Shown here one piece after another: positions 33,135-40,110 of a stretch of DNA of 64,000 nt (positions within the stretch are counted from its first letter, which is position 1; each line of letters starts with the position of its first letter). The notes under the pieces are model-generated. The model did no database searches. It was not told the DNA's origin and saw only the letters and a program-made list of their open reading frames with translations. The stretch lies in the NCBI GenBank assembly GCA_900315935.1, contig ONBB01000001.1, positions 62,001-126,000 of the forward strand, in the 5' to 3' direction. Source of the DNA: an uncultured Bacteroidales bacterium (lineage in GTDB: Bacteria > Bacteroidota > Bacteroidia > Bacteroidales > P3). Position numbers and translations under genes: made by a program.

Positions 33135-34042
33135 AGGCTGGGGAATAGGTCGTTTTCTTGATATTTTTCAACCATCTTTTGGGCCTCTTCGCGCATCTCG
33201 TCGCGGAGTGTCTCCGGCTTCAGCACCTCGGCGGTGCTGCCGAGGGAGAGAATTCGCTGGCGAAGGTCGAAGGTCGGGCGCACCCGCAAGGCAAAGATGG
33301 AGTATTCGTCGTTTCTGCGCAGCTCCATTTGGGAGCGGTGCAAGGGCAGGGAACGAAGGTAGTTGGCCTGGCGTGCATCCACTTTCAGCCAGATGCTCTC
33401 CACCTCACCGTCGCCGATGGTGATGCCGAATACCCCGTCGAACATCTCTTCAAGGTCAAAGCCGGGGTCGCGGCGGAAGGTCTCCTCCTTGATTTCAAGG
33501 TTGCTGACCCGGTCGAGGGCGAAGATGATGTGCGGCATCTCCGCCTTGAATCGCCCTATAAGGTACCACCGCCGCTCGTACATCTTGACGGCGTGGGGCT
33601 GGAAGTTGAAATAGTGGGTGGCGGTGTCGGCCCAATAGGGTTTGTAGTCGAACTCTACCAGGTGTTGCTCCTTCAGTGCCTGCAGTACAGCCGGGAGGTG
33701 CTCCGTGTTGGCGCTCTCGATGCTTATATATTGGGCCGTATCCCTGCTGTCGCTGACGATGCGGTTCACAGCGATGGAGTCCATAAGCCAGCGGCGGAAA
33801 TAGTCGTTGTCGCCGTTGTCGGCTATGTGGTAGCGCCAGTCAGCTCCGCATTCTATCTCGATGCCGAAAATCTCCTTCACCTCCTTGCGGTGGCGGTGGA
33901 AGGTGCGCCTGATGTATTTCTCGCCGTTGCTTACCTCGTCGTCGTGCTGATAGGCGTCGGAAATCTGGTTGAGCGTGAGGCCGGTGTCGCCAGCCCGCAT
34001 CAGGGTCTCCACCAGCCAGATGTATTTCTTCAGCGTTGTCAT
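33116..34042 (-). CDS. WYL-domain transcriptional regulator
   Basis: A 308-residue protein with an N-terminal winged-helix-like region (~1-70: GLTLNQISDAYQ ... RTFHRHRKEVKEIF), then a WYL domain (~130-200: QHLVEFDYKPYWADTATHYF, ERRWYLIGRF) and a C-terminal extension (WCX-like, to ~300). WYL proteins sense ligands, often nucleic-acid pieces, and regulate defence operons. Its start overlaps the RhuM-Fic stop by 4 bp (ATGA), so the two are translationally coupled and it may control that gene or the wider cluster. Its last codons lie inside the 179-bp junction repeat. Confidence 0.88.
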   Translation of the reverse strand: MTTLKKYIWLVETLMRAGDTGLTLNQISDAYQHDDEVSNGEKYIRRTFHRHRKEVKEIFGIEIECGADWRYHIADNGDNDYFRRWLMDSIAVNRIVSDSRDTAQYISIESANTEHLPAVLQALKEQHLVEFDYKPYWADTATHYFNFQPHAVKMYERRWYLIGRFKAEMPHIIFALDRVSNLEIKEETFRRDPGFDLEEMFDGVFGITIGDGEVESIWLKVDARQANYLRSLPLHRSQMELRRNDEYSIFALRVRPTFDLRQRILSLGSTAEVLKPETLRDEMREEAQKMVEKYQENDLFPSLTVGER

Positions 34043-35028
34043 GGGTTGTTCTTGTTGATCAGGTTGACCACCACCTTTACCATCACCTCCTTCTCCTCGG
34101 GGCGGCTCTCGGCAATCATCAGCGTGAGAGCCACAAGGGTGTTGTCGGCGATGCGCTTGCTGCCATCCTCGCGGTAGAGGATGCGGTTGTTGTTCAGGAA
34201 CCAGAGGAACAGCGTGGCGGCTATGCGTTTGTTGCCGTCGCTGAACGAGTGGTTCTTGGTAACGAGATAGAGCAGCATGGCGGCCTTCTCCTCGGTGCTG
34301 GGGTAGAGCTCCACGCCGTCGAAGGTCTGGTATATCTGTCCGATGGAGCTCTTGAACGACTCGTCTTTCTCGTTGCCGAAGAGGGCGCTCTCGCCGAAGC
34401 GTTCCTTCAGCGAGCGGATGGCCTGCATAGCGTTGTCATAGGTGGCATGGAAAGGGGCCTCGCTGGTTGTATCGTTGATGGTAAGCCGCTGGTAGTCGAA
34501 GCTGTCGAGGGTGTCGAGCGCATAGGTATAGTCGGTTACCACGTTGAAGAGCGCATGGGTCTCGTCGGTAGAGAGTAGTGGCTGGCTCTGTATCGTCCGC
34601 CCCAGCATACCCACCAGCTGCCGCAACTCGCCGATCTGCTCCTTGCGGATGCGCTCGTTGACGGCATAGCCCTTGACAAGATAGTCCTTTAAGACCTTGT
34701 TAGCCCATTGGCGGAACTGCGTACCACGCTGACTTTTCACTCGATAGCCGACGGAGATAATGACATCGAGGTTGTAAAGTGTAGTATAATATGTTTGGTC
34801 AGCATCAGTACCCATATGTGCAAATTTTGCACATGTGATATCTCTCGTCAATTCTTTTTCCTTGTAGACGTTGTTTATATGCCTGCCAATCACCGTTCTG
34901 TCCTTTTGGAACAATTCTGCCATCTGTGCCTGCGATAGCCAGACGGTATCCTTGTCCATTTTTACCTCCAGATTGGTCGCACCATCTGCAGTCTGATAGA
35001 TGATTATCTTGTCGTTGATGTTCTCCAT
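34039..35028 (-). CDS. RhuM-Fic/Doc fusion protein
   Basis: A 329-residue protein. Residues ~1-150 are the RhuM family (TVWLSQAQMAELFQKDRTVI, HINNVYKEKEL, YNLDVIISVGYRVKSQRGTQFRQWA). Residues ~200-329 are a Fic/Doc domain with the core NHSFSDGNKR (259-268), which matches HxFx(N/D)GNKR, so AMP-transfer or kinase-type toxin activity is possible. No obvious inhibitory (S/T)xxxE(G/N) helix was pinned down. Such RhuM-Fic fusions occur in defence and toxin-antitoxin regions. It overlaps the WYL regulator by 4 bp. Confidence 0.88.
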   Translation of the reverse strand: MENINDKIIIYQTADGATNLEVKMDKDTVWLSQAQMAELFQKDRTVIGRHINNVYKEKELTRDITCAKFAHMGTDADQTYYTTLYNLDVIISVGYRVKSQRGTQFRQWANKVLKDYLVKGYAVNERIRKEQIGELRQLVGMLGRTIQSQPLLSTDETHALFNVVTDYTYALDTLDSFDYQRLTINDTTSEAPFHATYDNAMQAIRSLKERFGESALFGNEKDESFKSSIGQIYQTFDGVELYPSTEEKAAMLLYLVTKNHSFSDGNKRIAATLFLWFLNNNRILYREDGSKRIADNTLVALTLMIAESRPEEKEVMVKVVVNLINKNNP

Positions 35029-35113
35029 GCTTAGAATAACGTTATCTGTACCTTTTTATTGCATTGAGGGATTATCGGAGGTTTTCTCCGGTTCATCAAG
35101 CAGATATAGTCCA

Positions 35114-36787
35114 TCAAAAGTTGAATCCTATTCGTTTGGTCGAGGTGTTGCTAATACACTCCGAGTCGCAATGCGAGGCCAAATTCTCGGCGGTGGGGAC
35201 GGTGTTGCCGTGCAGGATGGCGTCGATGGCGTAGTGGCGGGCGATGTTCTCTATCTGGCCGCCGCTGAAGTCGTAACGCTCGGCCAGTTTCTCCGCATCT
35301 GCAATGTCAAGCGTGGGCAGCATTTCTTTCCAGATGGCGGTGCGGGCTTCGACGGTGGGCTTGTCGAAACGTATCTTGTAGAGAAAGCGGCGCTCGAAGG
35401 CTTTGTCCATGTTCTGCGCGAGGTTGGTGGTGGCGATGAGTATGCCGTCGAGAGTTTCCATCTCTTGCAGGATAATATTCTGCAAGGAATTCTCCATCTT
35501 GTCCACCGCCCGCTCGGCGCCCTCCTGACGCCTGCCTATGATGGCGTCGGCCTCGTTGAACAGCAGTATGGGAGCGATGCTGCTTTCGCTGACACGCTGG
35601 CGGTAGGTGTCGAATAGCGCTTTGATGTTCTTCTCGCTCTCACCCACCCAGCAGCTCTTTAACTCAGCGATGTTCACCTGCATGATGTCGCGTCCCGTGC
35701 GGCGCGCCAACTGCATCACGGTCTCGGTCTTTCCAGTGCCAGGTACACCGTAGAAGAGACATGTGAACCCGCAACGGAACCCCTGCTCCTGCAGACGGGT
35801 ATGGATATCGCTGTAGTTCCTCTCGTCAAGCAGGCCAGCCAGTTCGTCGATGTTGTGGGTTATTTCCTTTGAATAGAATAGCGTGCGAGGTTTGATATCT
35901 GTGGTTTTAATCATGTTGCGGAGCGACTTGGAGGCTTCCAATGATGCGAGCTGCAGCTCGTCGAGCAGTTCACGCTTGGCCTTCATTGTGAGACGGAAAT
36001 AGTAGCGGTCACCCATGCCGTTACTGTTGCTGAACTCCACCAGTTTCATGTTTTGTAATTCGATCTCTCCTCTTTCCAGTTCCGATCTGATACTACGCAT
36101 CTCGCTTTTGCTGAACATACAATCAATATCATGAAAACCAACCATATCGTCGTTTTTGTTTACGAACAGATGGCAGAACATCATCAGCAGTATCAGGTCG
36201 TTGTGCATATATCTATATGGGCAGTATTTTTTCAATGCTTGAACAAATAATAAATGTTGGTTGCTTTCAAGCAACATGACAAACCGTTCACGTGCAGATT
36301 TGTAGTCCATTTCATCATCATCAACCATGTCGACTATTATGGCAAGTTCATCAAATAGCTCTCGGCAAGTCAGCCCAGACATTTTTCTAGGGGCATATAC
36401 TTCATCAACTTTAAAGGCATCAACCACCTCCAGAGGAACACGGTAGGAAACTCTATCGGTATTCCGTTTTCTGATAATCAGCCCACGATTGACCAGAACG
36501 TCTATGTCGTTGGTATAGCGGATAACACGTGTAGTACGGCAACCTGTTGCCTTAACGATGTCGCTTGCATAGATATTGCAGTCGTCGCTTTGGTCGATGA
36601 ACAAAGCCAACATCACGCTCTGCTCTTTCGTAAGATCAAGGCGCGTGGAAATATGTTTTATATAACGACTTGCCTTACGATAGAACTCCGGCGACAGCTG
36701 AGAATCTTTCGACAGATCTACGATGTTTTCTACTGCCGTAAGCAAGTCCAACTTGCTCCTACTTTGTTTTTTGCTTTCAGTTTCCAT
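35114..36787 (-). CDS. AAA+ ATPase with N-terminal helical/winged region
   Basis: A 557-residue protein. The N-terminal ~300 residues are helical, with a likely winged helix (EQSVMLALFIDQSDD ... GCRTTRVIRYTNDIDVLVNRG). The AAA+ module has Walker A GVPGTGKTE, a pore-type region, and a Walker B that reads ILLFNEADAI, with Asn where Asp is usual; the catalytic Glu remains. Sensor ATTNLAQNMD and arginine-finger-like RRFLYKIRF follow. The tail is TKRIGFNF, like the kinase-AAA tail. Start: ATG 36787, 25 nt after a strong -7 box. Function unknown; its neighbours are defence-type genes. Confidence 0.82.
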   Translation of the reverse strand: METESKKQSRSKLDLLTAVENIVDLSKDSQLSPEFYRKASRYIKHISTRLDLTKEQSVMLALFIDQSDDCNIYASDIVKATGCRTTRVIRYTNDIDVLVNRGLIIRKRNTDRVSYRVPLEVVDAFKVDEVYAPRKMSGLTCRELFDELAIIVDMVDDDEMDYKSARERFVMLLESNQHLLFVQALKKYCPYRYMHNDLILLMMFCHLFVNKNDDMVGFHDIDCMFSKSEMRSIRSELERGEIELQNMKLVEFSNSNGMGDRYYFRLTMKAKRELLDELQLASLEASKSLRNMIKTTDIKPRTLFYSKEITHNIDELAGLLDERNYSDIHTRLQEQGFRCGFTCLFYGVPGTGKTETVMQLARRTGRDIMQVNIAELKSCWVGESEKNIKALFDTYRQRVSESSIAPILLFNEADAIIGRRQEGAERAVDKMENSLQNIILQEMETLDGILIATTNLAQNMDKAFERRFLYKIRFDKPTVEARTAIWKEMLPTLDIADAEKLAERYDFSGGQIENIARHYAIDAILHGNTVPTAENLASHCDSECISNTSTKRIGFNF

Positions 36788-36815
36788 AACTAACTTCTTT
36801 TCTTGATTTCGACTG

Positions 36816-36854
36816 CAAAAATACAAAAAGGGTGTGTCAAATCACGACACACCC
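36816..36854 (-). terminator. Fused terminator-promoter module
   Basis: On the minus strand, gggtgtgtc and gacacaccc (36854-36846 and 36838-36830, 9-bp arms) are followed by CTTTTTG and directly by the -7 box TATTTTTG (36823-36816). It ends the PD-(D/E)XK transcript and starts the AAA transcript. Confidence 0.75.
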
Positions 36855-36881
36855 CGTGCGGCGGAGAGAAATAAACTGCAG

Positions 36882-37895
36882 TTAGTCTAATTTTTTAAAA
36901 ACATCTATCATGCGACAGGAAATCTTTGGCAACAGTTCCATTAGCCTGTCTATATCATTCTCCTCAAGGAAGAATATCAGAACCTCGCTCTCCTTTATTC
37001 CTCTATCCGCAACCTTACCCGGATGCAATGCCGGCATGCTTACCACAATATCAGCCGCTTCCTTGCGCAGATTTCTCAGCCGCCGCATCTTGTATCCAAC
37101 TTCATCGTTCGACGGCTCGCCGTATTGATTTAGCCGGATATAGAACCTCCCGGAGCGAATATCCACCCGCCAAAACAGGCTTTCGCAATATCCATCCTCT
37201 TTTCTCGCTATATCTATCTGTGTCCATGGACGGCCGAAGCTGGTCCCATTCCTTATTTCGAGGTAAGGAACCCCCTGCTCATACATATTCTCGACAATAC
37301 AATCGCACAAGTATTTCTGGCCATCGGCGCTCCATAGCACATCATAATCATGCTTATTGAAGAGTCTTTCATGTAGCGAATTTATATTCTCCAGAAATGT
37401 AACCGTGATGTACTCGTAGTACATCTTTATCAGCGAGTGCAGGTCGACCATCTTTTCCAACACGGACGCCATCTCACCAACAAAGATAATGTCATAATGC
37501 TCATTGGAAACCTCTTTGCATTCCTGCGAATTCACATAGGCCAGCTTGTAGTAAAAATAGCGATAGCAATCGGGATAGATCTCCCTGTATCGTGCCAGTT
37601 GTCCGCTGTGGGGCATGCTCCAGGTTTTGTCCTCAAACAATGCCATTTGCCGTTCGCCGTCATCCTCAAAGCGGAATGCCAGCAGCACGTCGACATTGTT
37701 TTCTTGCCGTTTCAGCTCTATGCCGCCAATCGGTCGGCCGCGATCCGCCTTCTTCAATATCAACTTGTCGAAGAATGTCTGTTTCTGTGTTTTGTATGCT
37801 TCCTCTGAATCAAGGAAGTAGAGCAACCACACGAGGAAGGCATCCGTTGTCAACTCTTTGGGAGCATGAAAGAAAATGTTTGTTTTTGCATCCAT
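36882..37895 (-). CDS. PD-(D/E)XK nuclease-superfamily protein
   Basis: A 337-residue protein. The N-terminal half has the pattern of the PDDEXK_4-type families: an acidic residue in NNVDVLLAFRF, then MALFEDKTWS giving the E-x-K pair, followed by HSGQLARYREIYPD. The C-terminal half (VPYLEIRNGTSFGRPWTQIDIA ... FWRVDIRSGRFYIRLNQYG) is like the tail often found in these proteins. Start: ATG 37895, 23 nt after a -7 box. It has its own promoter and terminator, so it is a single-gene unit in the cluster. Nuclease activity is inferred from the motif. Confidence 0.75.
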   Translation of the reverse strand: MDAKTNIFFHAPKELTTDAFLVWLLYFLDSEEAYKTQKQTFFDKLILKKADRGRPIGGIELKRQENNVDVLLAFRFEDDGERQMALFEDKTWSMPHSGQLARYREIYPDCYRYFYYKLAYVNSQECKEVSNEHYDIIFVGEMASVLEKMVDLHSLIKMYYEYITVTFLENINSLHERLFNKHDYDVLWSADGQKYLCDCIVENMYEQGVPYLEIRNGTSFGRPWTQIDIARKEDGYCESLFWRVDIRSGRFYIRLNQYGEPSNDEVGYKMRRLRNLRKEAADIVVSMPALHPGKVADRGIKESEVLIFFLEENDIDRLMELLPKISCRMIDVFKKLD

Positions 37896-37921
37896 CGTTA
37901 TCTGTTTTTCGTTTCGGGATG

Positions 37922-37959
37922 CAAAAATACAAAAAGGGTGCGTCACATCGTGACGCACC
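37922..37959 (-). terminator. Fused terminator-promoter module
   Basis: ggtgcgtcac (37937-37946) and gtgacgcacc (37950-37959) are perfect 10-bp arms with a 3-nt loop. On the minus strand CTTTTTG and the -7 box TATTTTTG (37929-37922) follow at once. Same layout as 36816-36854. Confidence 0.78.
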
Positions 37960-37982
37960 TTTTGAGAAGCTCTTTTTACTTG

Positions 37983-39131
37983 CTAATACGCATACTCCCC
38001 ATGCTTATTTACAAAACTGCGTGCAATCTCGTATGCTGCCTGAAAATCGCCTTTATCATAATAGTATTTCCACGCACTGGATATGACTTTGAATATCCCG
38101 CGACTATTATCTTCAGAGTATTCTGCGCCATACTGAGTGAGGATATTGTTCATTTTAAACAAGCCGGCTATGTCGCCACCATACATGACAATATTATTTT
38201 GAGTCAACGAGTGGGCAATTGACGCAATGATATGGTATTTTTCATCAATCAAACACAGATGATTTTCCTCCGCTTTCGGGAAAGTGAATATATCTTGATC
38301 AACAGGTAACAAATCCCAAATATGGTACGTTTCAATATCTTTAATCAAAGAGTCCACATAAGCATCGATACCTATACCGCTGTAAAGCCCCATCCATGTA
38401 GGATGAGGGAGTTTGAATACGTGGGTGGATGAATTGCGCAGATAGTAATAGTCATATTTAATCTTAGCATGGGATAATCTCAAACAATTTTTCCTATGCT
38501 TTGCATCAACGTTGTACATACTACTTAGAGTATCATCATTCATAAAATAGTCCTCGTTGGCTCCACTATAGACAATGAAAACCACTTTGGGCGCGCATGA
38601 GTTTATAATATGGTTCAAGTCATCAAATTTTCTACTAGCCGTCTTTACTGCATTCCAGGCTTGCTGTTCTGCACCTGCCCACTGACTTGTCACTTCATAT
38701 CTCTCGATGGAGTTGGCTTGTGCCCACACGAAACTTTTTAGGATGGATTGTACCTCTTTGTCAGAGGCGTTCTTATCCACAAGTTTGCAAAAATCAACAT
38801 GGTAGAACCTCGCTAAAAACCTGAAAACAAATGCCCAGAAAGTTGCATGCCAATTCGAAGCCCATCCAAGCGGCAGGAATTGGTTCAGGCAATCGTCCGA
38901 ATTATTCAAATAGTCATTAGCATTTCTACTCATGAAGTCTTGCATCTCATTCCATCCGTAGGTCTCCATGCCACAGAAGGCAAATCTATACTTTGCATTT
39001 TCATAACATTCGCCTACTCCGGGGAAATGAGGCCCGGTTATTCCTTTAATGTTCAAATGTGCCAGTTCTTTCTTAAATTCCTCAATCAACGGAATAAACT
39101 CCGCATTTCTTCTGTCAATGATGTTTTTCAT
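37983..39131 (-). CDS. Unknown protein, possible uracil-DNA glycosylase fold
   Basis: A 382-residue protein without a clear family. Residues ~40-230 contain three blocks spaced as in the UDG superfamily: YRFAFCGMETYGWNEM near the start, APKVVFIVYSGANEDYF in the middle, and THVFKLPHPTWMG near 240. In UDG-type enzymes such blocks form the uracil pocket and the HPS-like loop. The C-terminal ~130 residues look like a separate helical part. The assignment is weak and based on motif spacing only. A terminator follows at 37937-37959. It is 32 bp downstream of PLD copy 2. Confidence 0.5.
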   Translation of the reverse strand: MKNIIDRRNAEFIPLIEEFKKELAHLNIKGITGPHFPGVGECYENAKYRFAFCGMETYGWNEMQDFMSRNANDYLNNSDDCLNQFLPLGWASNWHATFWAFVFRFLARFYHVDFCKLVDKNASDKEVQSILKSFVWAQANSIERYEVTSQWAGAEQQAWNAVKTASRKFDDLNHIINSCAPKVVFIVYSGANEDYFMNDDTLSSMYNVDAKHRKNCLRLSHAKIKYDYYYLRNSSTHVFKLPHPTWMGLYSGIGIDAYVDSLIKDIETYHIWDLLPVDQDIFTFPKAEENHLCLIDEKYHIIASIAHSLTQNNIVMYGGDIAGLFKMNNILTQYGAEYSEDNSRGIFKVISSAWKYYYDKGDFQAAYEIARSFVNKHGEYAY

Positions 39132-39163
39132 ACTTGTATATTAATTACATTATAAACTGTCCT

Positions 39164-39679
39164 TTATTTTGAAATCCTGTCGCCGCAGAAGGCTTTTCGT
39201 TTGCACTTGGAACATCGTCGCCCTTGCCAGACGCTGTCGAGGTGGTCGGCGGCGGCATCGACCAATTGGGGCTCGTCGGTGAGGATGCCGGCCTCGAAGT
39301 TGCGGTTGTTGTCGCCTTTCATACCGATGCCGGCACCAGTGAGGTTGGCGGAGCCGATGTAGGCGGTGGCGCAGTCGAAAATCATTATCTTGAAATGCAC
39401 CCTTGGGCAGAGTCTCCGCTCCAAGCGGCTCCACAACTCAGGATATTTGTCGAAATCCTCGCGGAAGTTCTCACCTGGTTCTTTGGCGTGCAGCAGACGC
39501 ACATCGACACCCCGTTTCAGCAGCTTGTCGAGGATTGAGAGGAACGGCACAACATTCTTGCCGCTGCCGACATAGAGATCTTTGAGGTCGGCAGTACCAA
39601 TCCACAGGTCGTGCTTGACCTTCTCGCAACGCGAGAGGACTTCTGTGTAATGGTCCTTGTCTGCGATGTATTGTATCAT
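39164..39679 (-). CDS. Phospholipase D-family protein, copy 2
   Basis: A 171-residue near-copy of the protein at 22670. The active-site stretch VHFKIMIFDCATAYIGSANL and the C-terminal Cys cluster (CSKCKRKAFC) are intact. Start: ATG 39679 (MIQYIADKDH). An upstream in-frame extension was rejected because it reads through the zinc-ribbon gene in the wrong frame. It lies on the opposite strand to copy 1 and on the same strand as the broken copy 3, with the second DUF262 gene and the zinc-ribbon gene between copies 2 and 3. Dimeric nuclease activity is inferred. Confidence 0.85.
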   Translation of the reverse strand: MIQYIADKDHYTEVLSRCEKVKHDLWIGTADLKDLYVGSGKNVVPFLSILDKLLKRGVDVRLLHAKEPGENFREDFDKYPELWSRLERRLCPRVHFKIMIFDCATAYIGSANLTGAGIGMKGDNNRNFEAGILTDEPQLVDAAADHLDSVWQGRRCSKCKRKAFCGDRISK

Positions 39680-39680
39680 T

Positions 39681-40106
39681 CTACTGGCTGAGTTTGTTCC
39701 ACTGGTGAGAGCCTCCTTGGGAACAGCCCAAGGAAGAGGGGGGGCGCTCGTTGTTGATGGTGATGCCACATTTCCTGCACTGGTAGGTGGCATTGCCCAC
39801 ATGGCCAAGATGATTCCATTGATGAGAGCCTTTGGCGGGACATCCAAGAGTGGATGGATTACGTTTGCTCTCCAGCAAAGTTCCACACTTCTTGCAGTTA
39901 TAGTTCTCTTGTCATACTACCCCTAAGTTATACCATTGATGTGAGCCACCCGCTCGGCAGTTGAGGGCTGATGGTGTACGTTCGGATTTCACCAAGGTAG
40001 CACATTTGCAGCACTGGTAGTTCTTTAAATCTCCTGTTTTATCAAGGTTGATAATAAACCCCGGAAGAAAAACAATCAATATTATTGAAACCAAACGTCT
40101 TAACAT
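39681..40106 (-). pseudogene. Three-repeat zinc-ribbon protein with internal stop
   Basis: From ATG 40106 the frame reads a hydrophobic N-terminus (LVSIILIVFLPGFII, one membrane helix or signal), then three ~34-residue repeats of the form CxxC-x(12-15)-C-x(3)-GSHQW-xxL. Between repeats 1 and 2 there is an in-frame TGA at 39912-39914; repeats 2 and 3 continue in the same frame to 39681. Each repeat has three cysteines and one histidine, which fits a zinc site. Either the gene is inactivated by one base change, or a short one-repeat form is the product. It lies between the second DUF262 gene (4-bp gap) and PLD copy 2. Confidence 0.72.
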
Positions 40107-40110
40107 ATTT

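Noticed and set aside
39680-39886. N-terminal extension of PLD copy 2
   Set aside because: The extra codons read through the zinc-ribbon gene in a wrong frame, and copies 1 and 3 begin at the same internal ATG.
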